Shown: in pieces, positions 47,423 to 57,068 of the stretch
Layout: the number at the start of each line of letters is the position of its first letter
Numbering within the stretch: the first letter of the stretch is position 1
Assembly: GCF_000334155.1 (NCBI RefSeq)
Contig: NZ_ANNK01000144.1
Span: forward strand, 62,001 to 126,000
Direction: 5' to 3'
DNA from: Halalkalibacterium ligniniphilum
GTDB taxonomy: Bacteria > Bacillota > Bacilli > Bacillales > Bacillaceae_D
DNA: 64,000 nucleotides
Notes under the pieces: model-generated
Told to the model about the DNA's origin: nothing
Databases searched by the model: none
What the model saw: the letters and a program-made list of their open reading frames with translations, nothing else
Program-made: the position numbers and the translations under genes

Positions 47423-47892
47423 AGAAAATCCCCCCTTATAAATTCCCAAATTGGTATATCGTTTGTTTTAATGATGACCGATTCGTACTGTTCGAAATAT
47501 TCGTATAAAGGTAGTTGGCGGTCACCGAAAAACAGGGTGGTTTGTACATGTTTAGAGATGGTTAGGTTTAATTCTTCATAATCAATCTGCAGTTCAATGG
47601 TAATGAAGCCATCTTTGGTTGTCGTCTCTAGCCCCTGATAAGGAGTTCCGGCCCCAAATGTTTTAAAGCGAGTCTCTGTTAGTATGATTTTTTTATGATC
47701 TCTCTGGTAATGTTCAAACCACTCCTCTTTTTCAATGGAATGAATCCATCCAAGTACAAACTGATCCTCTTTAATAAAATAAGAAGAATTTTCACCTTTT
47801 ATTTCTATAATAGGGAGGCGATAAAAGAAAAGAAGAGGGAGCGCAATGAGGAAGGCACTCCCAATCCAAATTATCGTTCTCTTACTGTTCAT
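47419..47892 (-). CDS. DUF1850 protein of the TAXI-TRAP operon
   Basis: About 157 residues from the ATG at 47892, inside the end of the solute-binding gene. One N-terminal membrane anchor is followed by an extracellular domain with FVLGWIHSIEKEEWFEHYQ and TRFKTFGAGTPYQG, the conserved DUF1850 pattern. DUF1850 genes occur between TAXI binding protein and TRAP permease genes; the role is unknown but probably accessory. It is linked to both neighbours by overlaps of 11 and 4 bases. Confidence 0.82.
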   Translation of the reverse strand: MNSKRTIIWIGSAFLIALPLLFFYRLPIIEIKGENSSYFIKEDQFVLGWIHSIEKEEWFEHYQRDHKKIILTETRFKTFGAGTPYQGLETTTKDGFITIELQIDYEELNLTISKHVQTTLFFGDRQLPLYEYFEQYESVIIKTNDIPIWEFIRGDFL

Positions 47893-48853
47893 TAAAGTAT
47901 TTTTCAGCACCAGGGTGTAATGGTGCAATAAGACCCTCTTGAGCATGTTCAATCGAAATTTCAGAAGCTGCTTGGTGAGAGTTAACTAATGTATCTAGAC
48001 TCTCAAAGAATACCTTCGTTAGTTTATAAACATCATCTTCACTTAAGGCGCTACGTACGACAAGTGCATTTGGAACGGCCGCGGTTGGAATAGCTTCATC
48101 GTTACCATATGTTCCAGCAGGGATTTCGTATGGCATGAAGTATGGATGCTCCTCTACAATAGCGTTAACATGTTCTGGAAGCACTTTTACAATATTAATA
48201 TCTAACGTTTCAGATAATTCCAAGACAGAAGCATTCGGTAGACCACTAGTTAAGAAAGCTGCGTCAATTCGCCCTGCATTCAAACCATCAGATGCTTCAG
48301 CGTAACCAAGATAATCTACTTGTAAATCATCATACGTAATACCATTTCCATTTAATAAAGCACGGGCATTTAGTTCTACTCCAGATCCTTGATCACCAAC
48401 AGCAATTCGTTTTCCTTTTAAATCCTCAAGAGTTTCAATTCCAGCATCAGTTCGTGCTACAATTTGAACCACATTTGGGTAAAGGTTGGCAATCTGTGAA
48501 ATCCCTTCTATTGGCTCTGAGAAACTCGCTTCCCCATTTAAAGCTTGACTTAATGCGTCACTCATAACAAAAGCCATTTCTACTTTATCATCGGCCATTA
48601 AATTTAAATTCTCAGCCGAAGCTCCTGTTGTTTGCGTGCGTGAGTTCACATTAAATGTTGAGGAATATTTGTCAGCAAGCGTTGTACCAATAATGTTATA
48701 TGGACCCGAAGCTCCCCCTGTTGCAATGGTTACAATATTTGCTTCTAATCCCTCTCCATTCGCTTCATCATTCGAGCCAGATTCGCCGCCACAGGCCGCA
48801 AGAATGAGAACTAGTAGACAAATAATAGGTAAAACAAACCTTTTCTTCCTCAT
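47882..48853 (-). CDS. TAXI-family TRAP solute-binding lipoprotein 1
   Basis: A 323-residue lipoprotein with lipobox LILAACG near residue 21. The TAXI signature is clear: VTIATGGASGPYNIIGTTLA at the start of the mature fold, then MSDALSQALNG and RIAVGDQGSGVELNAR, ending in PLHPGAEKYF. It binds an organic-acid ligand outside the cell and hands it to the fused TRAP permease. The ATG follows AAGGGGGAC. A perfect SigA promoter and a cre site precede it. Confidence 0.92.
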   Translation of the reverse strand: MRKKRFVLPIICLLVLILAACGGESGSNDEANGEGLEANIVTIATGGASGPYNIIGTTLADKYSSTFNVNSRTQTTGASAENLNLMADDKVEMAFVMSDALSQALNGEASFSEPIEGISQIANLYPNVVQIVARTDAGIETLEDLKGKRIAVGDQGSGVELNARALLNGNGITYDDLQVDYLGYAEASDGLNAGRIDAAFLTSGLPNASVLELSETLDINIVKVLPEHVNAIVEEHPYFMPYEIPAGTYGNDEAIPTAAVPNALVVRSALSEDDVYKLTKVFFESLDTLVNSHQAASEISIEHAQEGLIAPLHPGAEKYFNEQ

Positions 48854-48884
48854 ATAAAGTCCCCCTTTTTATAAAGTTACATTT

Positions 48885-48900
48885 TTTAAAACGTTTTCAT
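48885..48900 (-). promoter_or_regulatory. cre-like site at the TAXI-TRAP 1 start point
   Basis: On the minus strand ATGAAAACGTTTTAAA matches WTGNAANCGNWNNCW with one mismatch and overlaps the -10, where CcpA would block initiation. Confidence 0.5.
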
Positions 48901-48927
48901 TATATTTCTCGGGCATTATTTTGTCAA
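48899..48927 (-). promoter_or_regulatory. Consensus SigA promoter of TAXI-TRAP operon 1
   Basis: TTGACA (48927-48922), 17-base spacer, TATAAT (48904-48899) on the minus strand: a full consensus match. Confidence 0.85.
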
Positions 48928-49109
48928 TTTTATTTATTTATATTATTCTGATTTTATAGTTAAATGAAGCTTTTTGCTTCCCATGCTTCATAATTTTATT
49001 CCAAATAAGCTAGAAATAGATAACATTTGTAGTACACGATGGTAGCTAACACAATTGCAATTGTTCTATTATTCAGCTCCTATTTAGATATCTAGATGTA
49101 GGCTTTTAA

Positions 49110-49312
49110 GCATATTTTTTAGTGCTTCTCTTTTCAAAGTAAGCGTCAAATAGTCCCCGAGTTGGAAGACGATTCGACCAAGGAAGTAATTGATCAATGG
49201 CGTTCTCATTACTTGCATCTACATTGGGAAGCTCCTCGAAAATGCACATCAAATATTGATAAAGATTAAGCCCATTTTCTTTGGCTGTGACATCTATCGA
49301 CCGTTTTGTTCA
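49110..49312 (-). mobile_element. IS66-family transposase C-terminal remnant
   Basis: On the minus strand DVTAKENGLNLYQYLMCIFE and EELPNVDASNENAIDQLLPW match the end of IS66-type transposases (TAKENGLNP...LP..LPW). Only about 65 codons remain and an in-frame stop is present. Positions 48928-49109 hold no gene. Confidence 0.75.
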
Positions 49313-49424
49313 GGCAAAGCTTTTAGTCGGTCCCTCGCGGCACTCCTTACTTATTTTCTTAGCTAGAGTATCGCATGAATAAGCTTAGAGGAGAAGGTGT
49401 GGTCTATTTGACGTTTACATCACT

Positions 49425-50507
49425 TCATTCCATCTGGCGTAACCAAATCGCTAATTGCAAGGGGAGAACGTCTTTTAGTTCTCGGGGATTATAGCCGGTA
49501 ATTTCTTTCACCTTATTTAGACGATAAATCAGTGAATTTCGATGGATATACATACTTTTAGCACAATCTCCGATGTTTAAATTAGATTGGAAAAAGTGTT
49601 CTAACGTATCAATTAGTTTTTCAGATAGGTTATTTAAAATGGATTCGTAGTATCTTTTTTTAGTTTCCTTGTCTACCTGATAAATAAGTGCTTTTGTTTT
49701 AATATCAGTATAAGAAATAAAAGTTTTCTCACTCTCCCCTAAGGTGAGGGCATGCACGGCTTCTTGGAATGAAAGTTTAATCTCATCTAATGAAGAAACG
49801 GAACTACCAGAGCCAACACGAGCGGTGAGTTTTTTTAAGTAAAAGTTATCGATAATTTTCGTTAGTTTTTTTTGAACGATTTCTGTCTGACTACCAGTTG
49901 TTAAGATGTAAATTTGATTCATTCCTAAAAAACCGATAAAGGTTTTGTGGAAAGAGAATACTTGTTCAAAAATATCCATTAACTGACTTCTTTTTAATGA
50001 TGACGAAACATCGAGCAGTGCTACTTGATAAGGTGGTTTGATTGTCATTTCAATTAATTCCAATTTTTGTTGAATCGTCTTCAAATCATAGCTATCTCTT
50101 ATTAACGACTCAAAGATTTGATCTTTGAGTCGTTGCTTCCATTCTAATTGTTCCATCAAATAAGCTTGTCTTAACATAATTTCTGTATTCATTTTGACAA
50201 GTTCGCCAAATTCGCGTATTTCCTCGGGCGCACCAGTGATTCCGATGACTCCTACAATATCGTTTTGAAATTCTATTGGTAAGTTGATACCTGGAAGAGA
50301 ACGATTCCATTTTGAACGTTCTTCTGGATAGATAACTAATGTGTGGCCAGTTTGGAGGACTTCAATGGCTCCATCATGAACTTGATTAATTCGAGATGGA
50401 TCGGCAGAGGCAATAATTGTCCCTGTACTATCCATAATATTAATATTTCTATTTAAACGAATGGTCATTTGTTCGACAATATCTTTGGCAATTTCTTGGG
50501 TTAACAT
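49425..50507 (-). CDS. CdaR-type sugar-diacid/glycerate regulator
   Basis: A 360-residue transcriptional activator: an N-terminal sugar-diacid recognition domain (IVEQMTIRLNRNINIMDSTG near residue 11 and INLPIEFQNDIVGVIGITG), a middle GGDEF-like region, and a C-terminal PucR-type helix-turn-helix FFQSNLNIGDCAKSMYIHRN followed by YRLNKVKEITGYNPR. CdaR of E. coli responds to glycerate and controls glucarate/glycerate genes. It is divergent from glycerate kinase and GntP genes, with a shared control region holding a perfect inverted repeat. The ATG follows AGGAGG. Confidence 0.9.
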   Translation of the reverse strand: MLTQEIAKDIVEQMTIRLNRNINIMDSTGTIIASADPSRINQVHDGAIEVLQTGHTLVIYPEERSKWNRSLPGINLPIEFQNDIVGVIGITGAPEEIREFGELVKMNTEIMLRQAYLMEQLEWKQRLKDQIFESLIRDSYDLKTIQQKLELIEMTIKPPYQVALLDVSSSLKRSQLMDIFEQVFSFHKTFIGFLGMNQIYILTTGSQTEIVQKKLTKIIDNFYLKKLTARVGSGSSVSSLDEIKLSFQEAVHALTLGESEKTFISYTDIKTKALIYQVDKETKKRYYESILNNLSEKLIDTLEHFFQSNLNIGDCAKSMYIHRNSLIYRLNKVKEITGYNPRELKDVLPLQLAIWLRQME

Positions 50508-50556
50508 AATGGCCTCCTATAACATCATCATTAAAATTTTTTGATTATTTTAATTT

Positions 50557-50616
50557 GTTTGTTATCTACGAATAAAAATCAAGCGAAATAGACAGTTTTT
50601 TTTGTTTATAACAAAC
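50557..50616. promoter_or_regulatory. Inverted repeat in the CdaR-glycerate kinase control region
   Basis: GTTTGTTAT (50557-50565) and ATAACAAAC (50608-50616) are perfect inverted copies with centres 51 bases apart, about five helical turns, in the divergent promoter region. They are candidate binding half-sites for the CdaR-type protein. Confidence 0.45.
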
Positions 50617-50678
50617 GATGATTTAAAAAGGCACGCATGTTTATAATAATTATAAGAAATAGGTTAGGTGGGAACAAG

Positions 50679-51836
50679 ATGAAAATTGTCATTGCACCAG
50701 ATTCTTTTAAAGGAAGTCTGTCGGCTGTAGACGTGGCTTTCCATATGGAGAAGGGAATTAAGAAAGCGTTTACAGAGGTAGAGACAGTGTTAGTTCCAGT
50801 TGCAGATGGTGGAGAAGGAACAATGGAAAGCTTAGTAGCTGCTACAAAAGGAAAGGTAATTGATGTTACCGTAAAAGGACCACTACTAAAATCAGTTAAA
50901 GCAGCTTATGGTGTTTTGGGAGATGGAGAGACATGTGTGGTAGAAATGGCAAGTGCCTCTGGTTTAAACCTTATTGCAGATGCTGAAAGAGATCCGATGC
51001 TAACAACGACATACGGAACAGGAGAATTAATTAAAGCGGCACTAGAACAAGGGTACCGAAAATTTATTTTAGCAATTGGTGGAAGCGCTACTAATGATGG
51101 TGGCGCTGGAATGCTACAAGCTTTAGGAATGCGTTTATTTGATCAAGAGGGGAAGGTAATTGGTTTTGGTGGTGCAGAACTTGGTCGAGTCGCCCAGTTA
51201 GATGATGCGGAATTCGATTCTCGTATAGCCGAATCAGAATTTTTAATTGCTTCCGATGTTCAAAACCCATTGATTGGTCCAGAGGGTTCCTCTTATGTTT
51301 TTGGTCCACAAAAAGGGGCAACAGCAAAAATGGTTAAACAATTAGATGCTTATTTAACACACTGGGCTGACTTAATTGAAGAGAAACAAGGAGTACGCCT
51401 TCATGATAAACCAGGAGCCGGAGCAGCAGGAGGAATTGGCGGAGCGTTTCAAGCTTTTTTCCCATCGACCATGAGGCGTGGAATTGATATTGTCATTGAA
51501 TATACAGACTTAGAGAAAAAACTAGCAGGGGCTGATTTTGTTTTAACAGGGGAAGGACAAATTGATTTTCAAACTGCTTCAGGAAAGGCACCAATGGGGG
51601 TAGCCGAAGTGGCACAAAAGCAAGGGATTCCGGTCTTTGCAATTGCGGGTTCCATTGGAGGGGGAATTGAGCAACTCTATCAATATGGGATTACAAGTGT
51701 TTTTAGTTTAGTAAACGCTCCCATGACGTTAGATGAGGCCATTTCAGGTTGCGATCAATATTTACAATTTACAACCGAACAAATAGCTCGCACGTTTTTT
51801 GCTTCATCCTTAAACAAAAAATCAGCTAGCCTCTAA
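50679..51836 (+). CDS. glxK: Glycerate kinase
   Basis: A 385-residue glycerate kinase of the GarK/GlxK family, phosphorylating glycerate to 2- or 3-phosphoglycerate. IAPDSFKGSLSA at the N-terminus, VPVADGGEGT near residue 42, LAIGGSATNDGGAGMLQALG near residue 123, the Gly-rich GAGAAGGIGGA and LTGEGQIDFQTASGKAP are family motifs. The ATG at 50679 follows TAGGTGGG. It is followed by a GntP permease gene, making a glycerate uptake-and-use unit under the divergent regulator. Confidence 0.94.
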   Translation: MKIVIAPDSFKGSLSAVDVAFHMEKGIKKAFTEVETVLVPVADGGEGTMESLVAATKGKVIDVTVKGPLLKSVKAAYGVLGDGETCVVEMASASGLNLIADAERDPMLTTTYGTGELIKAALEQGYRKFILAIGGSATNDGGAGMLQALGMRLFDQEGKVIGFGGAELGRVAQLDDAEFDSRIAESEFLIASDVQNPLIGPEGSSYVFGPQKGATAKMVKQLDAYLTHWADLIEEKQGVRLHDKPGAGAAGGIGGAFQAFFPSTMRRGIDIVIEYTDLEKKLAGADFVLTGEGQIDFQTASGKAPMGVAEVAQKQGIPVFAIAGSIGGGIEQLYQYGITSVFSLVNAPMTLDEAISGCDQYLQFTTEQIARTFFASSLNKKSASL

Positions 51837-51956
51837 AGTCAAAAAGCGACTTTCTAGAAAGCTTGTTTAACAAGCTATCAGTATATGGAGTTGTGATTAC
51901 TAGCGGAGTAGGCTAAAGATGATTTTTAGTGGCTTTATAATAAAGGGGGCTTATAA

Positions 51957-53309
51957 ATGTTATTTTTAATTATTGTTTTAGGTGTTCTATTAATTGTCGT
52001 GGCAACGAGCAAGTTCAAAATTCATCCTTTCTTATCATTATTATTAGGAACCTTATTTGTGGCCTTTGCCACCGGGATGTCTTTTGATTTAATTATTGAA
52101 AGTATTAATGGTGGATTCGGTAATTTAATGACCAGTATTGGTCTTGTGATCGTCTTTGGAACAATTATTGGGGTGATTTTAGAAAAAGCTGGTGCTGCTT
52201 ACAGAATGGCAGAAGTTGTCTTACGTGTAATTGGGCCAAATCATCCGCAACTCGCGATGAGTATTATTGGATTTATCGTTTCAATTCCGGTTTTCTGTGA
52301 CTCTGGGTTTATTATTTTAAATAGTTTAAGGAAAGCGTTAGCAAAACGAGCAAAAATCGCAATGGCTTCGATGTCAGTTGCCTTGGCTACTGGTTTATAC
52401 GCTACTCATACATTAGTTCCGCCAACGCCAGGTCCAATAGCTGCTGCTGGTAATATTGGAGCAAATGCTTATTTAGGGACGGTCATTCTAATCGGTTTAG
52501 TAGTCGCCATCCCCGCCACACTTGTCGGTTATTTATGGTCCGTAAAAGTAGTAACTAAAATTGAAGTGCCAGAGGATGTAACCGCAAATGGTGAGGAGTT
52601 TGATTATGACAAGGTTGTAGCCTCTTTTGGAAAAATGCCATCTACATTTTTAGCGTTTTTACCGATTGTGTTGCCAATTGTTTTAATTGCGCTTGGTTCT
52701 GTCATTTCTGTCCTAGGGTGGGAAGGTTGGTTTGCTGAACTGTTTATCTTCTTAGGAAAACCTGTTATGGCATTATTACTTGGGGTTATTGCAGCTTTAC
52801 CTTTATTACCAAAATATGATGAAGAAACGTTAACAGGTTGGGTTGGGAAAGGATTAGCTGATGCCGCTCCGATTCTATTAATAACAGGTGTTGGTGGTGC
52901 TTTTGGAACGGTTATCAGAAATTCAGGAGTAGAAGAAATCATTCAGGGCTGGGACATTGCGGGTATTTTTACAGGTGTTTTATTTTTATTAGTGCCGTTC
53001 TTAATTGCCGCAGCTTTAAAAACAGCACAAGGTTCATCAACAACCTCACTTGTTATCACATCATCATTAATTGCTCCAATGTTGCCAATTATGGGAATAG
53101 AAGGAGCTGTTCCGTTAGCATTAGTTGTCATGGCGATTGGTGCTGGTGCGATGACCGTTAGTCATGTGAATGATAGTTACTTTTGGGTCGTTACCCAGTT
53201 TACGGGTATGCAAGTAAACGATGCGTATAAAGCTCAAACAATGGCGACGTTGCTACAAGGGTTAGCGACTATTATAGTGACGATGGTGCTGTGGTTATTA
53301 TTAGTTTAA
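51957..53309 (+). CDS. GntP family permease, probably for glycerate/gluconate
   Basis: A 450-residue transporter with about 12 segments of the gluconate:H+ symporter (GntP) family. GGFGNLMTSIGLVIVFGTIIG, SIPVFCDSGFIILNSL, HTLVPPTPGPIAAA and QGSSTTSLVITSSLIAPM are hallmark blocks. The ATG follows AAGGGGGC. Coupled with glycerate kinase, glycerate is the most likely substrate. It ends at a strong terminator. Confidence 0.92.
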   Translation: MLFLIIVLGVLLIVVATSKFKIHPFLSLLLGTLFVAFATGMSFDLIIESINGGFGNLMTSIGLVIVFGTIIGVILEKAGAAYRMAEVVLRVIGPNHPQLAMSIIGFIVSIPVFCDSGFIILNSLRKALAKRAKIAMASMSVALATGLYATHTLVPPTPGPIAAAGNIGANAYLGTVILIGLVVAIPATLVGYLWSVKVVTKIEVPEDVTANGEEFDYDKVVASFGKMPSTFLAFLPIVLPIVLIALGSVISVLGWEGWFAELFIFLGKPVMALLLGVIAALPLLPKYDEETLTGWVGKGLADAAPILLITGVGGAFGTVIRNSGVEEIIQGWDIAGIFTGVLFLLVPFLIAAALKTAQGSSTTSLVITSSLIAPMLPIMGIEGAVPLALVVMAIGAGAMTVSHVNDSYFWVVTQFTGMQVNDAYKAQTMATLLQGLATIIVTMVLWLLLV

Positions 53310-53317
53310 TAGAGTTG

Positions 53318-53352
53318 AGACTGTTGGAATTTAAATATTCCAACAGTCTTTC
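53318..53352 (+). terminator. Terminator after the GntP gene
   Basis: AGACTGTTGGAAT pairs with ATTCCAACAGTCT, followed by TTCTTT. Confidence 0.9.
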
Positions 53353-53723
53353 TTTATGTCCTTGAAACCCCTGGCTATGCCGGGGGTTTCAGAGAGCTTC
53401 GAGCGTGGTAATAAAAAACCTCACTCATGGTAGGATAAAGTTGGTTTCCCGCCGCAGAGCAGAGCAAGAGGCTGGTACAAAACTAGCGTTAAGTAACGAA
53501 AAAAGTGTAATTGAGCACGCTAAATTATCGACTGTTTACAATATTTTAAAAAAATAAAACGTTACATTGCTATGGGTAATGAAATAGCTAAACCCCTTTC
53601 TTGAATAATAAAGAATAGTTTTTTTCTGGAAATATATCAACAATTACTCCAAAAAAATACAAAAAAGGACACTGTTCTTGTTGAATGAAGTTTGCCGACC
53701 ACAAACTCAAGAAGATGTGTCTC
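53353..53723. other. Spacer with a hairpin, no gene
   Basis: A second stem (GAAACCCCTGGC with GCCGGGGGTTTC, 53364-53390) follows the GntP terminator. The remainder up to the decayed transposase has no recognisable coding sequence. Confidence 0.35.
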
Positions 53724-54801
53724 ATGAACAAGAATACCATATTCCCGAATTTGCTTATTGTTTTAGAAGAAGAACGAGCAGGCATACAGTGTGCCATTGG
53801 CTATCAAGATACAGCGCGCAAACTCAACGTTCTCACTTTTATCAAATCTTAATCTGTGCATCGCTGAATGAGTGGAAGAGCTACCGACACCGCGCTGATG
53901 CGGGCGATCAATATGGATAGCCGCAGATTAACCATTTCACTCTTTCAAAAAAGGAAAGTGAGATGGACTACAACATCATGAAAAATCTATTTCACTTAAT
54001 CGTTTCCAAATGCAATCGGCTGACGCGGCGAGCGATGAACCTGTCAAAGGTGTAGGACCTCCTGATCGTGGACTCGACCACGATAACGGTGGGAAGACAC
54101 GTCTTCCTTGGGCAGTCTATCATGCGAACGTTCAGGGTTCAAACTGCCTGTCAGCTATTCACCCGAAACCGACATCTTCAAGTCGTTGAATCCACAGGGC
54201 TTGTCCACGATTGCCCTGTAGGGGAACACTGATCGATCCGCGATTTGTCATGGCAAAAGACCGAGCTTATTTTAAAATCAAACGAATCGATCAATTCATC
54301 GTTGATCAGCAACACTTTGTCATCCGTATGAAAGACAACATCGAGGTCGTCCGCCCTCATTCGTTAAAGCGGTAAGACCAAGCTAACTCCCCCGTGAACT
54401 GCGACATCACCTGCCAACTCGGAACGACGCAATCTTGTTCCAAGGAGCGCCATCGGGTTGTGACTTTTATGGACAATAACATAAAATTCACGTCGTCACT
54501 AACCTCATGAACGTAGCGCCAGAAGTTATTGCCGACCTGTACAAGGCACGGTGGAAAATCGAGTCTTTCTTTCCCTGGGTCAAACAAAACTTAAATGTCC
54601 CTGTTCTAAGGCACAACTGAAAATGCCGTCTTCAACCAACTATTCGCTGCCCTTATCACCTTTGTTTTTTTCATTAAATGGCTCTATACAAAGACAGCAG
54701 AAGGACGAGTTTTCAAACGATTATCGTTCGTTTCTTTTCAACAGAAATTGCTAAATCACAATTTACCAATTGATTGGCATTCTGAAATGGCTAATTTTTG
54801 A
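53724..54801 (+). pseudogene. Decayed IS4-family transposase gene
   Basis: Pieces of one transposase appear in all three plus frames. NTIFPNLLIVLEEERAG and IGYQDTARKLNV are at the start, IRMKDNIEVVRPHSLKR-like text is near 54320-54375, APEVIADLYKARWKIESFF (the YREK-like region) is near 54510, and LNHNLPIDWHSEMANF is at the end. Many frameshifts and stops make it non-functional. A 56-base piece of the same 3' end is also at 28019-28074. Confidence 0.8.
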
Positions 54802-55295
54802 AAAACTATCGAACATTACAGGGGATAAGTCTGTCTAATTTTGGATAATCAACACTCGTGATTTAACAACATTCACCCTCTTTGTTTATACAAAAAAGAG
54901 TCCACCTCTACGTACTGTTTACAAGTGCTTATGCAATAAAGTGTCAATTATACGGGACCCTTACTTGACATCAAACAAACGTAAAAACCCTCTTATTCAA
55001 TGAATTTGATGCCTTCATTCGGGCTCTTTTTAGGCAGCCGACACGCCCTTCGAAAGGACGACGAAAGCTGAACTGGGAAGAAGAATTCCGAACCATTGAG
55101 CATTAATTCGATGAAGGTGAGGTGAGCCATTTAGACGATTTAACGTACGACCCGCTGTTTAACTAGAGAAAAGTCTGTAAAATCACGGGAAAGTTCAACC
55201 ATTTATCTATCTTTTGTTAACTGACTAAAAAACAATAAGTTGACACCAACTGAATTCGTTTATGCAATGCTAATGATAATGAACATGTTCTATTC
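54802..55295. other. Degenerate spacer with an unidentified coding scrap
   Basis: About 490 bases. Around 55014-55163 the plus strand reads GRRKLNWEEEFRTIEH, a stop, then DEGEVSHLDDLTYDPLFN and a stop, with no start; this is probably another mobile-element tail. Nothing else is seen. Confidence 0.35.
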
Positions 55296-56018
55296 TTATA
55301 CCTTTCCATTGCGCTCTAATTTTGAGCACCAAAAGTTCCATGCTCTTTCTTGTGATAACGCCATCCCCCATGTCTTTTCGTCACAAGTTCGTCCTTCTTC
55401 ATAGCTTAAATATTTTGGTGTGCCCAACTGTAGCGCATTGTATTGATTTTCCGCGTCAATGACCATAAAGATTGAGTTCATGACACATCTTCGTAGCGAC
55501 TCTCCTGTCACGATGACACCATGTCCTCTAAGAAACATGCCTTTCTTATCGCCAAGGCATCTCGCCACTCTCTCACCTTCATCCTTATTGCGAATAAGCA
55601 TCCCATCGGACACATCATAATTATCATAAACTGGAACCCCTGCATAAAATATGGCTCCATAGTGGGAAAGGGGCTTATAAGGAATATCTAATACGGTAAA
55701 AGGCATTAACGCTTGAGCATGATTATGACAAATTGAATGCACGTTTGGATTTCTTTTATAAATCTCGGAATGAATGACACGTTCCGCGTAAGATTGTTTA
55801 TCGGTTTCTGTTAAGCAATTTCCTTCTAAATCATAGGTAAAAATATCTTCATAGCTTACACACATCGGCGCTAACGACCTTGATAATAAAAACTCGTTCG
55901 AATTTTCTGGATTTCTTACGCTAATATGACCGAAAGCTTCAAAAAGCACCTTTTCATGATAAAGAATGTTGTTTGCTTGAACGAGCTCGTGCTTGGCTTT
56001 TTTCTTTTGTTCTCCCAT
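55296..56018 (-). CDS. Class II aldolase/adducin family protein
   Basis: A 240-residue zinc enzyme of the FucA/AraD fold. GHISVRNPENSNEFLLSRS is the substrate loop, ICHNHAQA holds the first metal histidines, and LRGHGVIVTGESLRRCV the third. Members cleave or decarboxylate hydroxy-acids or sugar phosphates. The ATG follows CGGAGG. It is the last gene of the second TAXI-TRAP operon, so its substrate is probably the imported acid or a product of it. A decarboxylase acting on an aromatic hydroxy-acid is also possible. Confidence 0.88.
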   Translation of the reverse strand: MGEQKKKAKHELVQANNILYHEKVLFEAFGHISVRNPENSNEFLLSRSLAPMCVSYEDIFTYDLEGNCLTETDKQSYAERVIHSEIYKRNPNVHSICHNHAQALMPFTVLDIPYKPLSHYGAIFYAGVPVYDNYDVSDGMLIRNKDEGERVARCLGDKKGMFLRGHGVIVTGESLRRCVMNSIFMVIDAENQYNALQLGTPKYLSYEEGRTCDEKTWGMALSQERAWNFWCSKLERNGKV

Positions 56019-56042
56019 TTCACAACCTCCGAATGTACGATC

Positions 56043-57068
56043 TTATTTTAATAGACCGATTTCTTTATAAAATCTCTCTGCCCCTGGATGTAAAGGAACA
56101 CCTACATCAAGAATATTTTCATCCGTTACATCTTTAAAGACAGCGTTCATCTCATATAGAAAATCAAGATTTTCATAGAAGGATTTCGTAATTTTATAAA
56201 CCTCTTCTTCTGGAACATCCTCTCTTGTAAAGAAAACTGTATTCATTCCCACGGTTTTGACATCTTCCTCTAAAAAGGCATAATCGCTTTTTGGTATCGT
56301 ATATGGTGTCACACCTAGTTCTTCTTCTGCTTTTTTAATCGCCTTTTCATTTAATGCTAGGATCGTAATATCCTTTGACATGGACAATTCTGTATAAATG
56401 GAGGCTGGGGACGGCATCGGCGCTGCTTGTGCATGCATTTTACCATCCCTAACCATATCGACCGCTTGACTTGACGGTAAATAAACAATTTCTCCACCAT
56501 AACGGGTAATATCTTTGTAGCTAAATTCATATGCGTCAAAAATGACACGATTTAAAATTTCTAATGGCGAATCTTTCGTATGAACAGTCATCGTCGTCCC
56601 GATTTCCTTCGATTTAATATCTTCAATGGCAGTAATTCCCGATTCTTTTGTCACCATAAATTGATAAGGAGAAACAAATAAGACGGAGATGGCACGCAAA
56701 TTGGTGATTTCACTCTCGAATGGTTCCTCTCCTCTTTCTGCTAACACCAGTGAAGGAAGAGCTTCCATGCCATAATTCGTACGGCCTGATGATACTGTTA
56801 TAACGTTAGGACCAAGCTGCCCCGGCTGATAAGTAAAGTTTGTTCCCGGATTGTCCCTCGAAATTGCTTGCCCTATTCCTTCCCCAACAGCACTCCACAA
56901 TCCACCAGCCGAAGCCCCCGCTATTGTAATTTGCATCGAATCAGTATTTGAAGCGCTTTCATTTTTTGGTTGCATTTCCACCGTATTCGCAGAGCTTGCA
57001 CAACCTGTGATTAAGAGTACAGTTAAAAGAAACGTAAAAAGGAATAAGTTACATTGGATATTTTTCAT
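56043..57068 (-). CDS. TAXI-family TRAP solute-binding lipoprotein 2
   Basis: A 341-residue lipoprotein with lipobox LLITGCA near residue 23. The TAXI pattern ITIAGASAGGLWSAVGEGIGQ, then NYGMEALPSL and IGTTMTVHTKDSP, ends in GVPLHPGAERFYKE. It overlaps the upstream TRAP permease gene by four bases (ATGA). It is only distantly similar to the binding protein at 47882-48853, so the two systems probably import different compounds. Confidence 0.9.
   Translation of the reverse strand: MKNIQCNLFLFTFLLTVLLITGCASSANTVEMQPKNESASNTDSMQITIAGASAGGLWSAVGEGIGQAISRDNPGTNFTYQPGQLGPNVITVSSGRTNYGMEALPSLVLAERGEEPFESEITNLRAISVLFVSPYQFMVTKESGITAIEDIKSKEIGTTMTVHTKDSPLEILNRVIFDAYEFSYKDITRYGGEIVYLPSSQAVDMVRDGKMHAQAAPMPSPASIYTELSMSKDITILALNEKAIKKAEEELGVTPYTIPKSDYAFLEEDVKTVGMNTVFFTREDVPEEEVYKITKSFYENLDFLYEMNAVFKDVTDENILDVGVPLHPGAERFYKEIGLLK

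Noticed and set aside
53588-54754. Several 60-80 codon frames on both strands
   Set aside because: They are pieces or shadows of the decayed IS4 transposase gene.
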